Positions 54,182-63,490 of a stretch of DNA of 64,000 nucleotides are shown piece by piece. Made by a program: the position numbers and the translations under genes. The notes beneath the pieces are model-generated. The model had not been told where the DNA came from. It worked only from the letters and a program-made list of their open reading frames with translations, and searched no databases. Source of the stretch: Variovorax paradoxus B4 (GTDB lineage: Bacteria > Pseudomonadota > Gammaproteobacteria > Burkholderiales > Burkholderiaceae_C); NCBI RefSeq assembly GCF_000463015.1, contig NC_022247.1, forward strand, positions 1,674,001 to 1,738,000, in the 5' to 3' direction. Within the stretch, counting starts at the first letter, position 1. Each line of letters begins with the position of its first letter.

Positions 54182-55348
54182 ATGAAAGTCCTGAATCGAT
54201 TCCGTGCCCTCGCGGGCCTGGCTGTGGGCCTCGGCGCCCTGAGCGCCGCGGGCGCGTGGGCGGCCGACCTCAAGGTCGGCTTCATCACGTCGCTGTCGGG
54301 GCCGGTGTCGTCGCTCGGCATTCCCTATGAGAAGGGCATGAAGGCCGCCATCGCCTACAAGGCCGACGTCGGCGGCCGCAAGATCCAGCTGGTGCAGCTC
54401 GACGATGCGTCCGATCCGTCCACGGCCGCGCGCAATGCCCGCAAGATGATCGACGAGGACAAGGTCGACGTCATCATCGGCACCGCGGGCTCGCCCGGTG
54501 CGCTGGCCATTGCCGGCGTTGCGCGCGAGACCAAGACGCCGCTCATCTCCATCGCCAACGCCAACCTGCCGGGCGAGGAGGGCGCGTGGATGGTGACGCT
54601 GCCGCAGCCCGCACCGTTGATGGTGAGCGCGGTGGTCGAGCGCATGAAGAAGTCGGGCGTGAAGACGGTCGGCTACATCGGTTTTTCCGACGCCTGGGGC
54701 GACCTGGTGTACGACGCGCTGCAGAAGAGCGCGGAGCCGGCCGGCATCAAGATCGTGTCGAACGAGCGCTATGCGCGCGCCGATTCGTCGGTGACCGGAC
54801 AGGTGCTCAAGATCGTGGCGTTGCGTCCTGACGCGGTGATCACCGGCACTTCGGGAACGCCTGGCGCGTTGCCCTACCTGGCACTCGCAGAGCGCGGCTA
54901 CAAGGGCCAGATCTACGGCATGCATGCGCTGATCAACCCGGACTTCGTGCGTGTGGGCGGTGCATCGGTCGAAGGACTGCTGGCGCCCACCGGCCCGGTG
55001 ATCGTGGCCGAGCAGCTGCCGAGCGAGAACCCGATCCGCAAGGTGTCGATGGACTTCCGCGCGGCCTACCAGAAGGCCAACGGCGCACCGCCGACCGATG
55101 CCTTCTCGGCCTACACCTTCGATGCCTGGCTGCTGTACCTCGACGCGGCGCAGCGTGCGCTCGCCACCAAGGCCGAGCCTGGCACGCCGCAGTTTCGCCT
55201 CGCGCTGCGCGACGCCATCGTGAGTACCAAGGAGCTGGTTGGAACGCACTCGGTCTACAACTTCAAGCCGACCGACCGCTATGGCTCGGATGAACGTTCG
55301 CGTGTTGTCGTGAAGCTGGAAAAGGGACAGTGGAAGCTGGTTCCATGA
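54182..55348 (+). CDS. ABC transporter substrate-binding protein 1 (Liv-type)
   Basis: A 388-residue periplasmic binding protein with a signal peptide (MKVLNRFRALAG-type, probable cleavage after AWA near residue 29). Mature part starts ADLKVGFITSLSGPVSSLGIPYEKG and contains VDVIIGTAGSPGALAIAGVARE and KKSGVKTVGYIGFSDAWGDLVYDAL. It is one of three paralogues in this cluster, all of the branched-chain amino acid family that also transports aromatic acids. Its ligand is unknown. Confidence 0.92.
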   Translation: MKVLNRFRALAGLAVGLGALSAAGAWAADLKVGFITSLSGPVSSLGIPYEKGMKAAIAYKADVGGRKIQLVQLDDASDPSTAARNARKMIDEDKVDVIIGTAGSPGALAIAGVARETKTPLISIANANLPGEEGAWMVTLPQPAPLMVSAVVERMKKSGVKTVGYIGFSDAWGDLVYDALQKSAEPAGIKIVSNERYARADSSVTGQVLKIVALRPDAVITGTSGTPGALPYLALAERGYKGQIYGMHALINPDFVRVGGASVEGLLAPTGPVIVAEQLPSENPIRKVSMDFRAAYQKANGAPPTDAFSAYTFDAWLLYLDAAQRALATKAEPGTPQFRLALRDAIVSTKELVGTHSVYNFKPTDRYGSDERSRVVVKLEKGQWKLVP

Positions 55349-55396
55349 AATGACGGCTTGCCTTTTTGTTCGTCGCGTTGTGTTTGAAGTGCGCTG

Positions 55397-55512
55397 CTGT
55401 CCAGGGTGCGTTCCCGCCGACGGGGTACCTTGCTCCGCGAATGTCCCCCGGCCTGCGGCCTCCTCCTTTATTTCGCTGCGCAAGGCACCCCATCAGCGGG
55501 AGCGTTGGACAG
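55397..55512. repeat. imperfect inverted-repeat element between two transporter genes
   Basis: The two ends are CTGTCC and GGACAG. Inside, the left arm (CGCCGACGGGGTACCTTGC then TCCGCGAA) and the complement of the right arm (CGCTGATGGGGTGCCTTGC then GCAGCGAA) agree at most positions over more than 25 bases, with a GC-rich centre. The whole 116-base stretch lies in the 268-base gap before the second substrate-binding gene. It has no coding pattern. It looks like a short interspersed palindromic element. Confidence 0.65.
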
Positions 55513-55616
55513 GGCAGTCGTTGATCGGCGATACACCCAGGGCGTGCCCTGAACAAAAGCGCCCCGAACAAGAACGCAAGCACCCCAACACAACACCACA
55601 AGCTGGAGCACCAACA

Positions 55617-56762
55617 ATGAAACAGAACCTGATCCGGATCATGGGATTCACTGCAGCAGCGTTCGCGGCCGCGCAAGCCATGGCGGCCGACCTGAAGATC
55701 GGCTTCATCAGCTCGCTCTCGGGCCCGGTCGCTGCACTGGGCGTGCCGTACGAGAAGGGCATTCGCGCCGCCATTGCCGAGCATCCCGAAATCGGCGGCC
55801 GCAAGGTCCAGCTGATCGTGCTCGACGACGCCTCCGATCCCACCACCGCCGGGCGCAATGCGCGCAAGCTCGTGGTGGAAGACAAGGTCGACGTGCTGAT
55901 CGGCACCTCGGGCGTGCCGGGCGCGATGGCCATTGCGTCCGTGGCGCGCGAACTCAACACGCCGCTGATCTCGCCCACGCCCGTCACCATCCCCGGCCCC
56001 GAAGGCGCATGGACCGTGACCGTGTCGCAGCCATTCCCGCTCATGGTCGCGGGCGTGGTCGAGCGCATGCAGAAGTCGGGCGTGAAGACGGTGGCCTTCA
56101 TCGGCTTTTCCGATGCGCTGGGCGACCTGGCCTACGACTCGCTCGTGAAGAGCGCCGACAAGGCCGGCATCAAGGTGGTGGCGAACGAGCGCTATGCGCG
56201 CAGCGACTCGTCGGTGGCTGGGCAGGTGCTCAAGATCGTGGCGCAGCGGCCCGATGCGGTGTTCGCAGGCAACTCGGGCACGCCGGGTGCACTGCCCTAC
56301 ATCGCGCTCGCCGAGCGCGGCTACAAGGGCAAGCTCTACGGCACGCATGGCCTCATCAATGCCGATTTCGTGCGCGTCGGCGGTGCCTCCATCGAGGGCC
56401 TGCAGGTGCCCAGCGGTCCCGTGCTGGTGGCCGACCAGCTGCCCGACACCAGCCCGATCAAGAAGGTGTCGATGGGCTTTCGGAGCGCCTACCAGAAGGT
56501 GAACGGCGCGGTGCCCACCGATGCCTTCTCCTCGTACACCTACGACGCCTACCTGCTGCTCGCCGATGCCGCCTCGCGCACGAAGGGCGAGCCGGGCACG
56601 CCGCAGTACCGCACCGCGCTGCGCGATGCCATCGTGGCTACCCGCGAGCTGGTGGGCACGCACGGCATCTACACCTTCAAGCCCGACGACCGCTACGGTT
56701 CCGACCAGCGCGGCGTGGTGATCGTGCAGATGAACAAGGGCCAGTGGAAGCTCGTGCCCTGA
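55617..56762 (+). CDS. ABC transporter substrate-binding protein 2 (Liv-type)
   Basis: A 381-residue paralogue of the neighbouring binding proteins, with a signal peptide ending in AQAMA and a mature start ADLKIGFISSLSGPVAALG. Conserved blocks include DKVDVLIGTSGVPGAMAIAS and QKSGVKTVAFIGFSDALGDLAYDSL. It has an AGCTGGAGC site upstream and is separated from the first copy by the inverted repeat. It is the first gene of a unit with the second Rieske pair and the third binding protein. Confidence 0.91.
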   Translation: MKQNLIRIMGFTAAAFAAAQAMAADLKIGFISSLSGPVAALGVPYEKGIRAAIAEHPEIGGRKVQLIVLDDASDPTTAGRNARKLVVEDKVDVLIGTSGVPGAMAIASVARELNTPLISPTPVTIPGPEGAWTVTVSQPFPLMVAGVVERMQKSGVKTVAFIGFSDALGDLAYDSLVKSADKAGIKVVANERYARSDSSVAGQVLKIVAQRPDAVFAGNSGTPGALPYIALAERGYKGKLYGTHGLINADFVRVGGASIEGLQVPSGPVLVADQLPDTSPIKKVSMGFRSAYQKVNGAVPTDAFSSYTYDAYLLLADAASRTKGEPGTPQYRTALRDAIVATRELVGTHGIYTFKPDDRYGSDQRGVVIVQMNKGQWKLVP

Positions 56763-56798
56763 GCACACGCTGAACGAACGCCGACCGGGCTCACGCCG

Positions 56799-58124
56799 AT
56801 GACCAGCTACCGCCATCATCCCGACCGCATCGCCGCGCTCGTGCAGGACGACCGGGTGCACCGCGACCTGTACTTGAGCGAGGAGATCTTCGCGCTCGAG
56901 CAGGAGCACCTGTTCGCAAACACCTGGGTCTATCTCGGCCACGCGAGCCAGGTGCCGGAGCCGGGCGACTTCGTGGCGCAGGAGATCGCGGGCCGGCCGC
57001 TCCTGATGGTGCGCCAGCCCGACGGCGCGGTGCACGTGCTCTACAACCGCTGCGCCCACAAGGGTACGCAGCTGGTGACCGACGAGTGCGGCAACACCGG
57101 CCGCTTCTTTCGTTGCCCGTATCACGCCTGGACCTACAAGCTCGACGGTGCGCCGCTCGGCGTGCCGCTGAAGAACGGCTACGAAGGCACGCAGCTCAAG
57201 GCCTGCGAGTCGGGCCAGGGGCTTTCAGTGGTGAGGCACGTGAAGGTCTACCGCGACTTCGTCTTCGTGCGGCTCGCAGGCACCGGCCCCTCGTTCGAGG
57301 ACTATTTCGGCGAGGTGCTCGGCGCCATCGACAACATGGTCGACCGCTCGCCCGAGGACAAGCTCACCGTGGGCGGCGGCGTGCTGCGCAACATCGTCCA
57401 CTGCAACTGGAAGATGTACCTCGAGAACATCAACGACACGGTGCATCCGATGTCGACGCATGAGTCGGCCACCAAGGCGGCCGAGGCGCTGTGGGAAGGC
57501 CATGCGCCTTCTGACCCCAAGCCGATGGCGATGGAGCAGATCCTGCCTTTCGGATCGGGCTACGAATTCTTCGACAAGATGGGCGGGCGTGTTTTCGCCA
57601 ATGGCCACAGCGTGCTGGGCGTGAACTTCAGCATCCATTCCAACTACGCGCAGTTGCCCGAATACGAGGCCGCGATGCGCGCCGCGCACGGCGAAGAGCG
57701 TGCGACCGAGATCCTGCAGCGCTCGCCGCAGAACTCGGTCTTCTATCCGAGCCTGTCGGTCAAGGGCTCGCCGCAGGCCATCCGCGTGATCCGGCCACTG
57801 GCCGCCAACCGCACGCTCGTCGAGGCCTGGAGCTTCCGCGCGGCCGGTGCGCCGGCGCTGCTGTTCGAGCGCGCCCTGAGCTACAACCGGCTCGTGTTCT
57901 CGCCGATGTCGGTGGTCGCGCACGACGACGTGCATTTGTTCGAGAGCATCCAGCAGGGGCTGCGCGCCGGCGGCAACGAGTGGGTGAGCCTGCACCGCAA
58001 TTTCGATGTTGCCGAACTCGGGCAATCGACCCTCACCACCAACGGCACGAATGAACTGCTCATGCGCAACCAGTTCCGCGCCTGGGCGAAGTCGATGTTG
58101 GCGGGCATGGAGGCCGCGGCATGA
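56799..58124 (+). CDS. Rieske-type aromatic ring-hydroxylating dioxygenase alpha subunit 2
   Basis: A 441-residue catalytic subunit, paralogue of the one at 46722. Rieske motif CAHKGTQLV and FFRCPYHAWTYK, and the iron site NDTVHPMSTHES are intact. It starts MTSYRHHPDRIAALVQDD, close to the first copy. It may act on a different substrate, for example an anthranilate-like intermediate. The stop overlaps the next start by ATGA. No reductase gene is next to it; the PDR protein at 45710 is the likely donor. Confidence 0.94.
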   Translation: MTSYRHHPDRIAALVQDDRVHRDLYLSEEIFALEQEHLFANTWVYLGHASQVPEPGDFVAQEIAGRPLLMVRQPDGAVHVLYNRCAHKGTQLVTDECGNTGRFFRCPYHAWTYKLDGAPLGVPLKNGYEGTQLKACESGQGLSVVRHVKVYRDFVFVRLAGTGPSFEDYFGEVLGAIDNMVDRSPEDKLTVGGGVLRNIVHCNWKMYLENINDTVHPMSTHESATKAAEALWEGHAPSDPKPMAMEQILPFGSGYEFFDKMGGRVFANGHSVLGVNFSIHSNYAQLPEYEAAMRAAHGEERATEILQRSPQNSVFYPSLSVKGSPQAIRVIRPLAANRTLVEAWSFRAAGAPALLFERALSYNRLVFSPMSVVAHDDVHLFESIQQGLRAGGNEWVSLHRNFDVAELGQSTLTTNGTNELLMRNQFRAWAKSMLAGMEAAA

Positions 58125-58588
58125 GCAGCGACCCGCGCGATTTCGCCGCCCATGAGGCCGCCTTGCTCGACGAGCGGCGCTTCGACGACTGGCTGGCACT
58201 CTTCACCGAAGACGGCCACTACTGGGTGCCGCTTCTGGGCGCCGCGCAGGCCGACCCGTTCTCGCACAACTCGCTGGCCTATGAAGACCGGTTGCTGCTG
58301 CAGCTGCGTGTCGATCGCCTGAAGAGCCCGCGTGCGCATTCGCAGCACCCTCCGAGCCACAGCCAGCATGTGCTGCAGCCTTCGCGCATCGAGGAAGAGA
58401 CGAACGATGCGGTGCACCTGCGCACGCCGTTCCTCTACATCGAGGCGCGCGGCGAATCGCAGATCCTGCTGACCGGCACCGCCCGCCACCACCTCGTGCG
58501 CACGCCCACGGGCTGGGCCATCCGCCAGAAGCGCATCGACCTGCTCAACGCCGCACGCGCGCTGCCTGCGATCCAGTTGTTCATCTGA
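58121..58588 (+). CDS. Rieske dioxygenase beta subunit 2
   Basis: A 155-residue small subunit of the NTF2-like fold, with FAAHEAALLDERRFDDWLALFTEDGHYWVPL near the start and a closing KRIDLLNAARALPAIQLFI. It is coupled to its alpha subunit by an ATGA overlap. Compared with the first beta subunit it is similar in length and pattern, so the alpha-beta pair was probably duplicated as a unit. Confidence 0.93.
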   Translation: MSSDPRDFAAHEAALLDERRFDDWLALFTEDGHYWVPLLGAAQADPFSHNSLAYEDRLLLQLRVDRLKSPRAHSQHPPSHSQHVLQPSRIEEETNDAVHLRTPFLYIEARGESQILLTGTARHHLVRTPTGWAIRQKRIDLLNAARALPAIQLFI

Positions 58589-58629
58589 TTTTTTCCGTTC
58601 ATTCCATCCATCCTCACTGGAGCTACGAC

Positions 58630-59793
58630 ATGAAGAGCCTGATGCAGATCTTGACGCGCGGTGCCCTCGCCGCGGCGCTGACCGCCTGTGGTGTTGCAAG
58701 CGCATTCGCGGCCGACCTCAAGGTCGGCCTGAGCGTGTCGCTGTCGGGGCCGAACTCCTCGCTGGGCGTGCCCTACGCCAAGGGCATGCAGGCCGCGCTG
58801 GCCTACAAGCCGGAGATCAACGGCCGCAAGGTGCAGCTCATCGTGCTGGACGACGGCTCCGACCCGACCACGGCCGGGCGCAATGCGCGCAAGCTGATCG
58901 AGGAGGACAAGGTCGATGTGCTGATGGGCACCTCGGGCGTCCCGGCCGCCATTGCGATGGCGCAGGTGGGCAAGGAAGCCAAGGTGCCGATGATCGGGCT
59001 CACTCCCATCCTGCTCGACGCGAACGAGAACCCGTGGGTCATGACGGTGGCGCAGCCCACGCAGCTGATGATCGATGCGGTGGTCGAGCGCATGAAGCGC
59101 AACAACGTCAAGACGGTCGGCTACATCGGCTTCACCGATGCCTGGGGCGATCTGGTCTACAACGCACTGATGAAGGCCGCACCCGAGGCCGGCATCAAGG
59201 TGGTGAGCAACGAGCGCTACGCGCGCGCCGATGCCTCGGTGACCGGGCAGGTGCTGAAGATCGTCGCGCTCAGGCCCGATGCGGTGATGACCGGCGGCGC
59301 CGGCACGCCGGGCGCGCTGCCGTTCCTTGCGCTGCAGGAGCGCGGCTACAAGGGCGGCGTGTACGGCCAGCACGGGCTGATCAACCCCGACTTCGTGCGC
59401 GTGGTCGGCGCCTCGGGGCAGAACGCGCTGATGCCCACCGGCCCGGTGATCGTGGCCGAGCAACTGCCCGACAGCCATCCAACGAAGAAGATCGCGACCG
59501 ATTTCCGCGCCGTGTTCCAGAAGGTCAACAACGCACCCACCAGCGATGCGTTCTCGGCCTATTCCTTCGACGGCTGGCTGGTGTTTGCCGATGCCGCTTC
59601 GCGCGCCATGAAGAAGGCCGAGCCGGGAACCGCCGAGTTCCGCGTCGCATTGCGCGATGCCATCTTCAGCACCAAGGAAGTGGTGGGCACGCACGGCGTC
59701 TACACCTTCAAGCCCGGCAGCCTCTACGGGGTGGACGAACGCGCACGCGTGATCGTCAAGCTCGACAACGGCCAATGGAAGCTCGCACCTTGA
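58630..59793 (+). CDS. ABC transporter substrate-binding protein 3 (Liv-type)
   Basis: A 387-residue binding protein with a signal peptide (probable cleavage near ASAFA) and mature start ADLKVGLSVSLSGPNSSLG. It has VDVLMGTSGVPAAIAMAQVG and KRNNVKTVGYIGFTDAWGDLVYNAL, making it closest in style to the first copy. It lies 41 bases after the Rieske beta gene and 43 bases before the permease gene. It is the copy nearest the permease genes. Confidence 0.92.
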   Translation: MKSLMQILTRGALAAALTACGVASAFAADLKVGLSVSLSGPNSSLGVPYAKGMQAALAYKPEINGRKVQLIVLDDGSDPTTAGRNARKLIEEDKVDVLMGTSGVPAAIAMAQVGKEAKVPMIGLTPILLDANENPWVMTVAQPTQLMIDAVVERMKRNNVKTVGYIGFTDAWGDLVYNALMKAAPEAGIKVVSNERYARADASVTGQVLKIVALRPDAVMTGGAGTPGALPFLALQERGYKGGVYGQHGLINPDFVRVVGASGQNALMPTGPVIVAEQLPDSHPTKKIATDFRAVFQKVNNAPTSDAFSAYSFDGWLVFADAASRAMKKAEPGTAEFRVALRDAIFSTKEVVGTHGVYTFKPGSLYGVDERARVIVKLDNGQWKLAP

Positions 59794-59836
59794 ACCGCTT
59801 CATGCCAATGACGATGATTTCCCGAGAGGCTTTTCT

Positions 59837-60892
59837 ATGACATGGGACGTGGCGCTGATTCTCGTCACCGATGGCCTGGCCAACGGTGCCGTCTATCTGC
59901 TGGCCGGGCTCGGGCTGGTCTTGATCTTTTCCGTCACGCGGGTGGTGTTCGTGCCGTTCGGCGACATCGCGGCCTTCGCGGCCCTGTCGCTCGCGGCCTT
60001 CGAAACCGGTCGCGTGCCGCCGACCATCGGCATGGTCGCGGTGCTCGCGGCGCTCGCGCTGGCGACGGAGATCGGCAGCCTGCTGCGGCGTGGGGAGGCC
60101 TCGCGCATTCCCAAGGCGGTGCTGATGTGGGGCGTGCTTCCTGCGATTCCGTGCCTGCTGGCGTGGCTGGCGGCGCGGCCCGGCGTGCCGGTGGCGGTGC
60201 ACATCGCGGTGGCCGTGCTGCTGGTGGTGCCCATTGCGCCGCTGCTCGCGCGGGTGGTGTTCCAGCCGATCGCGGATGCCTCGGTGCTGGTGCTGCTGAT
60301 CGTGTCGCTGGCGCTGCATTTCCTGCTGTCGGGCCTGGGCCTTCTGTTCTTCGGCCCTGAAGGCTCGCGCACCACGCCGCTCACGAGCGCCGCGTTCACG
60401 CTGGGCGACGGCTTCACGGTCAGCGGCCAGGTGGTGCTGATGGTGGGCGCGGCCATCGTGCTGAGCGGGCTGTTCTTCCTGGTGTTCGAGCGCACGGTGG
60501 CGGGCAAGGCGCTGCGCGCCACGGCCGTGAACCGGGTCGGCGCGCGGCTGGTGGGCATCCGGCCGGTGCGCACGGCGCTGCTGGCGTATGGCTGCGCCTC
60601 GCTGCTGGCCGGGCTCATCGGCGTGCTGATCGCGCCGGTGACCACCATGTACTACGACTCGGGTTTCATCATCGGCCTGAAGGCCTTCGTGGCCGCGATC
60701 ATCGGTGGGCTCGTGAGCTACCCGATGACGGCCGTGGGCGCGCTCGCCGTGGGCGTGGTGGAAAGCTTCGCCTCATTCTGGAGCGGAGCGCTGAAAGACG
60801 TGATCGTGTTCAGCCTGCTGATTCCGGTACTCATGCTGCGGTCGTTCATGGCGGCCCATGCCGAAGAGGAAGAAGACGAGGTGGACCAATGA
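59837..60892 (+). CDS. branched-chain amino acid type ABC permease (LivH-like)
   Basis: Inner-membrane permease of 351 residues with about nine hydrophobic segments and the LivH-type start (DGLANGAVYLLAGLGLVLIFSVTRVVFVPFGDIAAFAAL). The conserved coupling segment near the C-terminal third (GLKAFVAAIIGGLVSYPMTAVGALAVGVVES) binds the ATPase. It forms a transporter with the following fusion, the third ATPase and the binding proteins. It overlaps the fusion gene as ATGA. Confidence 0.94.
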   Translation: MTWDVALILVTDGLANGAVYLLAGLGLVLIFSVTRVVFVPFGDIAAFAALSLAAFETGRVPPTIGMVAVLAALALATEIGSLLRRGEASRIPKAVLMWGVLPAIPCLLAWLAARPGVPVAVHIAVAVLLVVPIAPLLARVVFQPIADASVLVLLIVSLALHFLLSGLGLLFFGPEGSRTTPLTSAAFTLGDGFTVSGQVVLMVGAAIVLSGLFFLVFERTVAGKALRATAVNRVGARLVGIRPVRTALLAYGCASLLAGLIGVLIAPVTTMYYDSGFIIGLKAFVAAIIGGLVSYPMTAVGALAVGVVESFASFWSGALKDVIVFSLLIPVLMLRSFMAAHAEEEEDEVDQ

Positions 60893-62676
60893 ACGCGAAC
60901 CGCAAGCGCATGGCGTGGATCGCCGTGGTGGTCGCCGTGCTGGCCCTGGTGCCGGCGGTGGCGGGCAGCTTCACGGTCTCGCTGCTCAACGACATCGGCA
61001 TCGGCGCGCTGGTGGCGCTCGGGCTGGTGCTGCTCACCGGCGTGGGCGGTGCGACTTCGTTCGGGCAGGCGGCCTTCGTGGGCATCGCGGCCTATGCCAC
61101 GGCCTGGCTCACCACCACGCAGGGCCTGTCGCCATGGATCGGGCTGCTGTTCGCGCTGCTGCTCACGGGCCTGTCGGCGCTGGCCATCGGCATGCTGACG
61201 CTGCGGCTGGGCGGGCACTTCCTGCCGCTCAGCACCATTGCCTGGGGCCTGTCGATCGCGATGCTGTTCGGCAACGTCGATGCGCTCGGGCGCCACACGG
61301 GCCTGTCGAACATTCCGGCGCTGCAGATCGCAGGCTGGTCGCTGGCCGATCCGCGTTCGATGTACTACCTGATCTGGGTGGTGGTCGGGCTGGCCTGCCT
61401 GTTCAGCCACAACCTGCTGCAGTCGCGGCCGGGGCGCGCGATTCGCGGCCTGCGCGGCGGTGCCACGCTGCTCGCGAGCGTGGGGGCGGATGCCTACCGC
61501 GTACGGCTCACGCTGTTCGTCACGGCCGCGCTGTTCGCGGGGCTGGCGGGCTGGCTCTATGCGCACATGAACCGCTTCGTGAGCCCTTCGCCCTTCGACG
61601 TGCGTGCCAGCATCGAATACCTGCTGATGGCGGTGGCCGGCGGGCTCGGGCAGCTGGCGGGCGCGCTGGTGGGCGCCGCGCTGGTGCTGGTGCTGAAGAA
61701 CGGCCTGCAGGACGTGCTGCCGATGCTCACGCAGCGTGCGGGTCAGCTGGAGGCCGTGGCCTTCGCGACGCTCTTCATCCTGCTGCTGCACTTTGCGCGG
61801 GGCGGGCTCATGGGTCTGCTGCGGCGCTGGACGCGCCGCCGCGCCGGCGCCCAAGGCGCTTCGCGCCACGAGGCGCCCGCGGTCGATCCGCTGCCGCACC
61901 GGCAACTGCCGGCGCGCGGCACGCAGGTGTTGTCGGTGAACGGCGCGCTCAAGCGCTTCGGCGGATTGGTGGCGGTCAACGACGTGAGCTTTGAAGTGAA
62001 CGCGGGCGAGATCGTCGGCCTCATCGGGCCCAACGGCGCGGGCAAGTCGACCATGTTCAACCTGCTGACCTGCACGCTGCCGATGACCTCGGGCCAGGTG
62101 CGCTTTCTCGGCCACGACATTGCCGGCATGCCGCAGCGGCAGGTGGCGCGGCTGGGGCTGGCGCGCACCTTCCAGCACGTGAAGCTGCGGCCCCACATGA
62201 GCCTGCTCGACAACGTGGCGCTGGGCGCGCATTCGCGCACGCGCTCGGGCATCCTGAAGGCAGGCCTGCGGCTGGATCGCAAGGAAGAGATGCAGATCCT
62301 GCAGGAGGCGCAGCGCCAGCTCGACCGCATCGGCCTGGGCGACCGCGCGCACGAGCTCGCGGGCAGCCTGCCGCTGGGCACGCAGCGCATCCTGGAGATC
62401 GCGCGTGCACTGGCCGCCGACCCGGTGCTGCTGGTGCTCGACGAGCCCGCGGCGGGCCTGCGCCGCAAGGAAAAGATGGCGCTTGGCGACCTGCTGCGCA
62501 AGCTGCGCGAGGAGGGCGTGACCATCCTCATCGTCGAGCACGACATGGACTTCGTGATGAAACTGGTGGACCGTCTGGTGGTGATGAACTTCGGCTCCAA
62601 GCTCGTCGAGGGCGTGCCGTCGGCGGTGCGTGCCGACGAGCGCGTGCAGGCGGCTTACCTGGGGAGTGTTGTATGA
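60889..62676 (+). CDS. LivM-LivG fusion: permease plus ABC ATPase
   Basis: A 595-residue fusion. Residues ~1-310 are a LivM-type permease (several hydrophobic segments and [21 protein letters not shown]), linked by an Arg/Pro-rich bridge (about 310-345) to a LivG-type ATPase domain. Walker A is GPNGAGKST near residue 384, Walker B is [12 protein letters not shown], and the switch His is HDMDF. The ABC signature LPLGTQR differs from the usual LSYGQQR/LSGGQ. It is coupled with the previous permease gene and with a 29-codon reading frame at its end. Confidence 0.94.
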   Translation: MNANRKRMAWIAVVVAVLALVPAVAGSFTVSLLNDIGIGALVALGLVLLTGVGGATSFGQAAFVGIAAYATAWLTTTQGLSPWIGLLFALLLTGLSALAIGMLTLRLGGHFLPLSTIAWGLSIAMLFGNVDALGRHTGLSNIPALQIAGWSLADPRSMYYLIWVVVGLACLFSHNLLQSRPGRAIRGLRGGATLLASVGADAYRVRLTLFVTAALFAGLAGWLYAHMNRFVSPSPFDVRASIEYLLMAVAGGLGQLAGALVGAALVLVLKNGLQDVLPMLTQRAGQLEAVAFATLFILLLHFARGGLMGLLRRWTRRRAGAQGASRHEAPAVDPLPHRQLPARGTQVLSVNGALKRFGGLVAVNDVSFEVNAGEIVGLIGPNGAGKSTMFNLLTCTLPMTSGQVRFLGHDIAGMPQRQVARLGLARTFQHVKLRPHMSLLDNVALGAHSRTRSGILKAGLRLDRKEEMQILQEAQRQLDRIGLGDRAHELAGSLPLGTQRILEIARALAADPVLLVLDEPAAGLRRKEKMALGDLLRKLREEGVTILIVEHDMDFVMKLVDRLVVMNFGSKLVEGVPSAVRADERVQAAYLGSVV

Positions 62677-62762
62677 GCGCCGCACGGCCGCCCGAAGACG
62701 CGGGCCCCCTTCAGGGGGTGCGCGAAGTACACGAAGTGACAAGCCTGGGGGTGACGAAATGA
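62673..62762 (+). CDS. 29-residue reading frame bridging two ABC transporter genes
   Basis: Its ATG overlaps the stop of the fusion gene as ATGA, and its TGA stop overlaps the livF-like ATG as AATGA. The peptide starts [11 protein letters not shown] and ends GVTK; it has no membrane segment. Much of it is made of the repeat element at 62691-62757. Whether it is translated to a stable peptide, or only carries ribosomes across the insertion, cannot be told from sequence. Confidence 0.4.
   Translation: MSAARPPEDAGPLQGVREVHEVTSLGVTK
62691..62757 (+). repeat. candidate intergenic repeat element with a CCCCC/GGGGG hairpin
   Basis: The core has CCCCC (62705-62709), loop TTCA and GGGGG (62714-62718), followed by GCGCGAAGTACACGAAGTGACAAGCCTGGGGG-style sequence. 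From memory, similar short segments recur between genes in Variovorax and relatives; this needs a search. Here it spreads two transporter genes that would otherwise overlap, and its final GGGGGTG could supply a ribosome-binding site to livF. Confidence 0.5.
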
Positions 62763-63490
62763 CCGCGATGCTGGAGATTGGCGACCTGCACGTCTCGTAC
62801 GGGCAGGTCGAGGCGGTGCGCGGCGTGTCGCTCGACCTGCAGCCGGGGCAGATCATCTCGGTGATCGGGCCCAACGGCGCGGGCAAGACCACGCTGCTCG
62901 CGGCTGCGATGGGGCTGCTGCCCTGCAAGGGCACGCTGCGCTTCGAGGGCGAAGACCTGCAGGGCCTCGACGTGGAGGCGCGCGTGGAGCGCGGCCTGTG
63001 CCTGGTGCCGGAGAAGCGCGAGCTGTTCGGCGAGCTCACCGTGCTCGACAACCTGCAGCTCGGCGCCTATGCCAGGCGGCTGCGCAGCGATGCGATGAAG
63101 CGCCAGCTGCAATCGGTGTACGACCGCTTCCCGCGCCTGGCCGAACGCCGCTCGCAGCGCGCCGACACGCTCTCGGGCGGCGAGCGGCAGATGCTCGCGG
63201 TGGGCCGTGCCCTGATGTCCGCGCCGCGCCTGCTGATGCTCGACGAGCCCAGCCTCGGGCTCGCGCCGCTGATCGTGCGCGACATTCTTTCCATCGTGCG
63301 CAAGCTGCGCGAGGACGGCGTCTCGATCCTGCTGGTGGAGCAGAACGCGCGCGCCGCGCTCGAGACCTCGGACCACGGCTACGTGCTGGAAACCGGCGAG
63401 ATCGCGCTGTCGGGCGCATCGGGCGAACTGGCGAGCGATCCGCGGGTGCAGGCCACCTACCTGGGCGGAGGCACGCACGATGACGAGTGA
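62759..63490 (+). CDS. branched-chain amino acid type ABC ATPase (LivF-like)
   Basis: A 243-residue ATPase. Walker [10 protein letters not shown] (near residue 40), signature LSGGERQ, Walker [14 protein letters not shown], and [10 protein letters not shown] are all present, with the LivF-type [23 protein letters not shown] region. It completes the transporter with the fused ATPase domain upstream. The stop overlaps the next gene by 11 bases. Confidence 0.94.
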   Translation: MTAMLEIGDLHVSYGQVEAVRGVSLDLQPGQIISVIGPNGAGKTTLLAAAMGLLPCKGTLRFEGEDLQGLDVEARVERGLCLVPEKRELFGELTVLDNLQLGAYARRLRSDAMKRQLQSVYDRFPRLAERRSQRADTLSGGERQMLAVGRALMSAPRLLMLDEPSLGLAPLIVRDILSIVRKLREDGVSILLVEQNARAALETSDHGYVLETGEIALSGASGELASDPRVQATYLGGGTHDDE

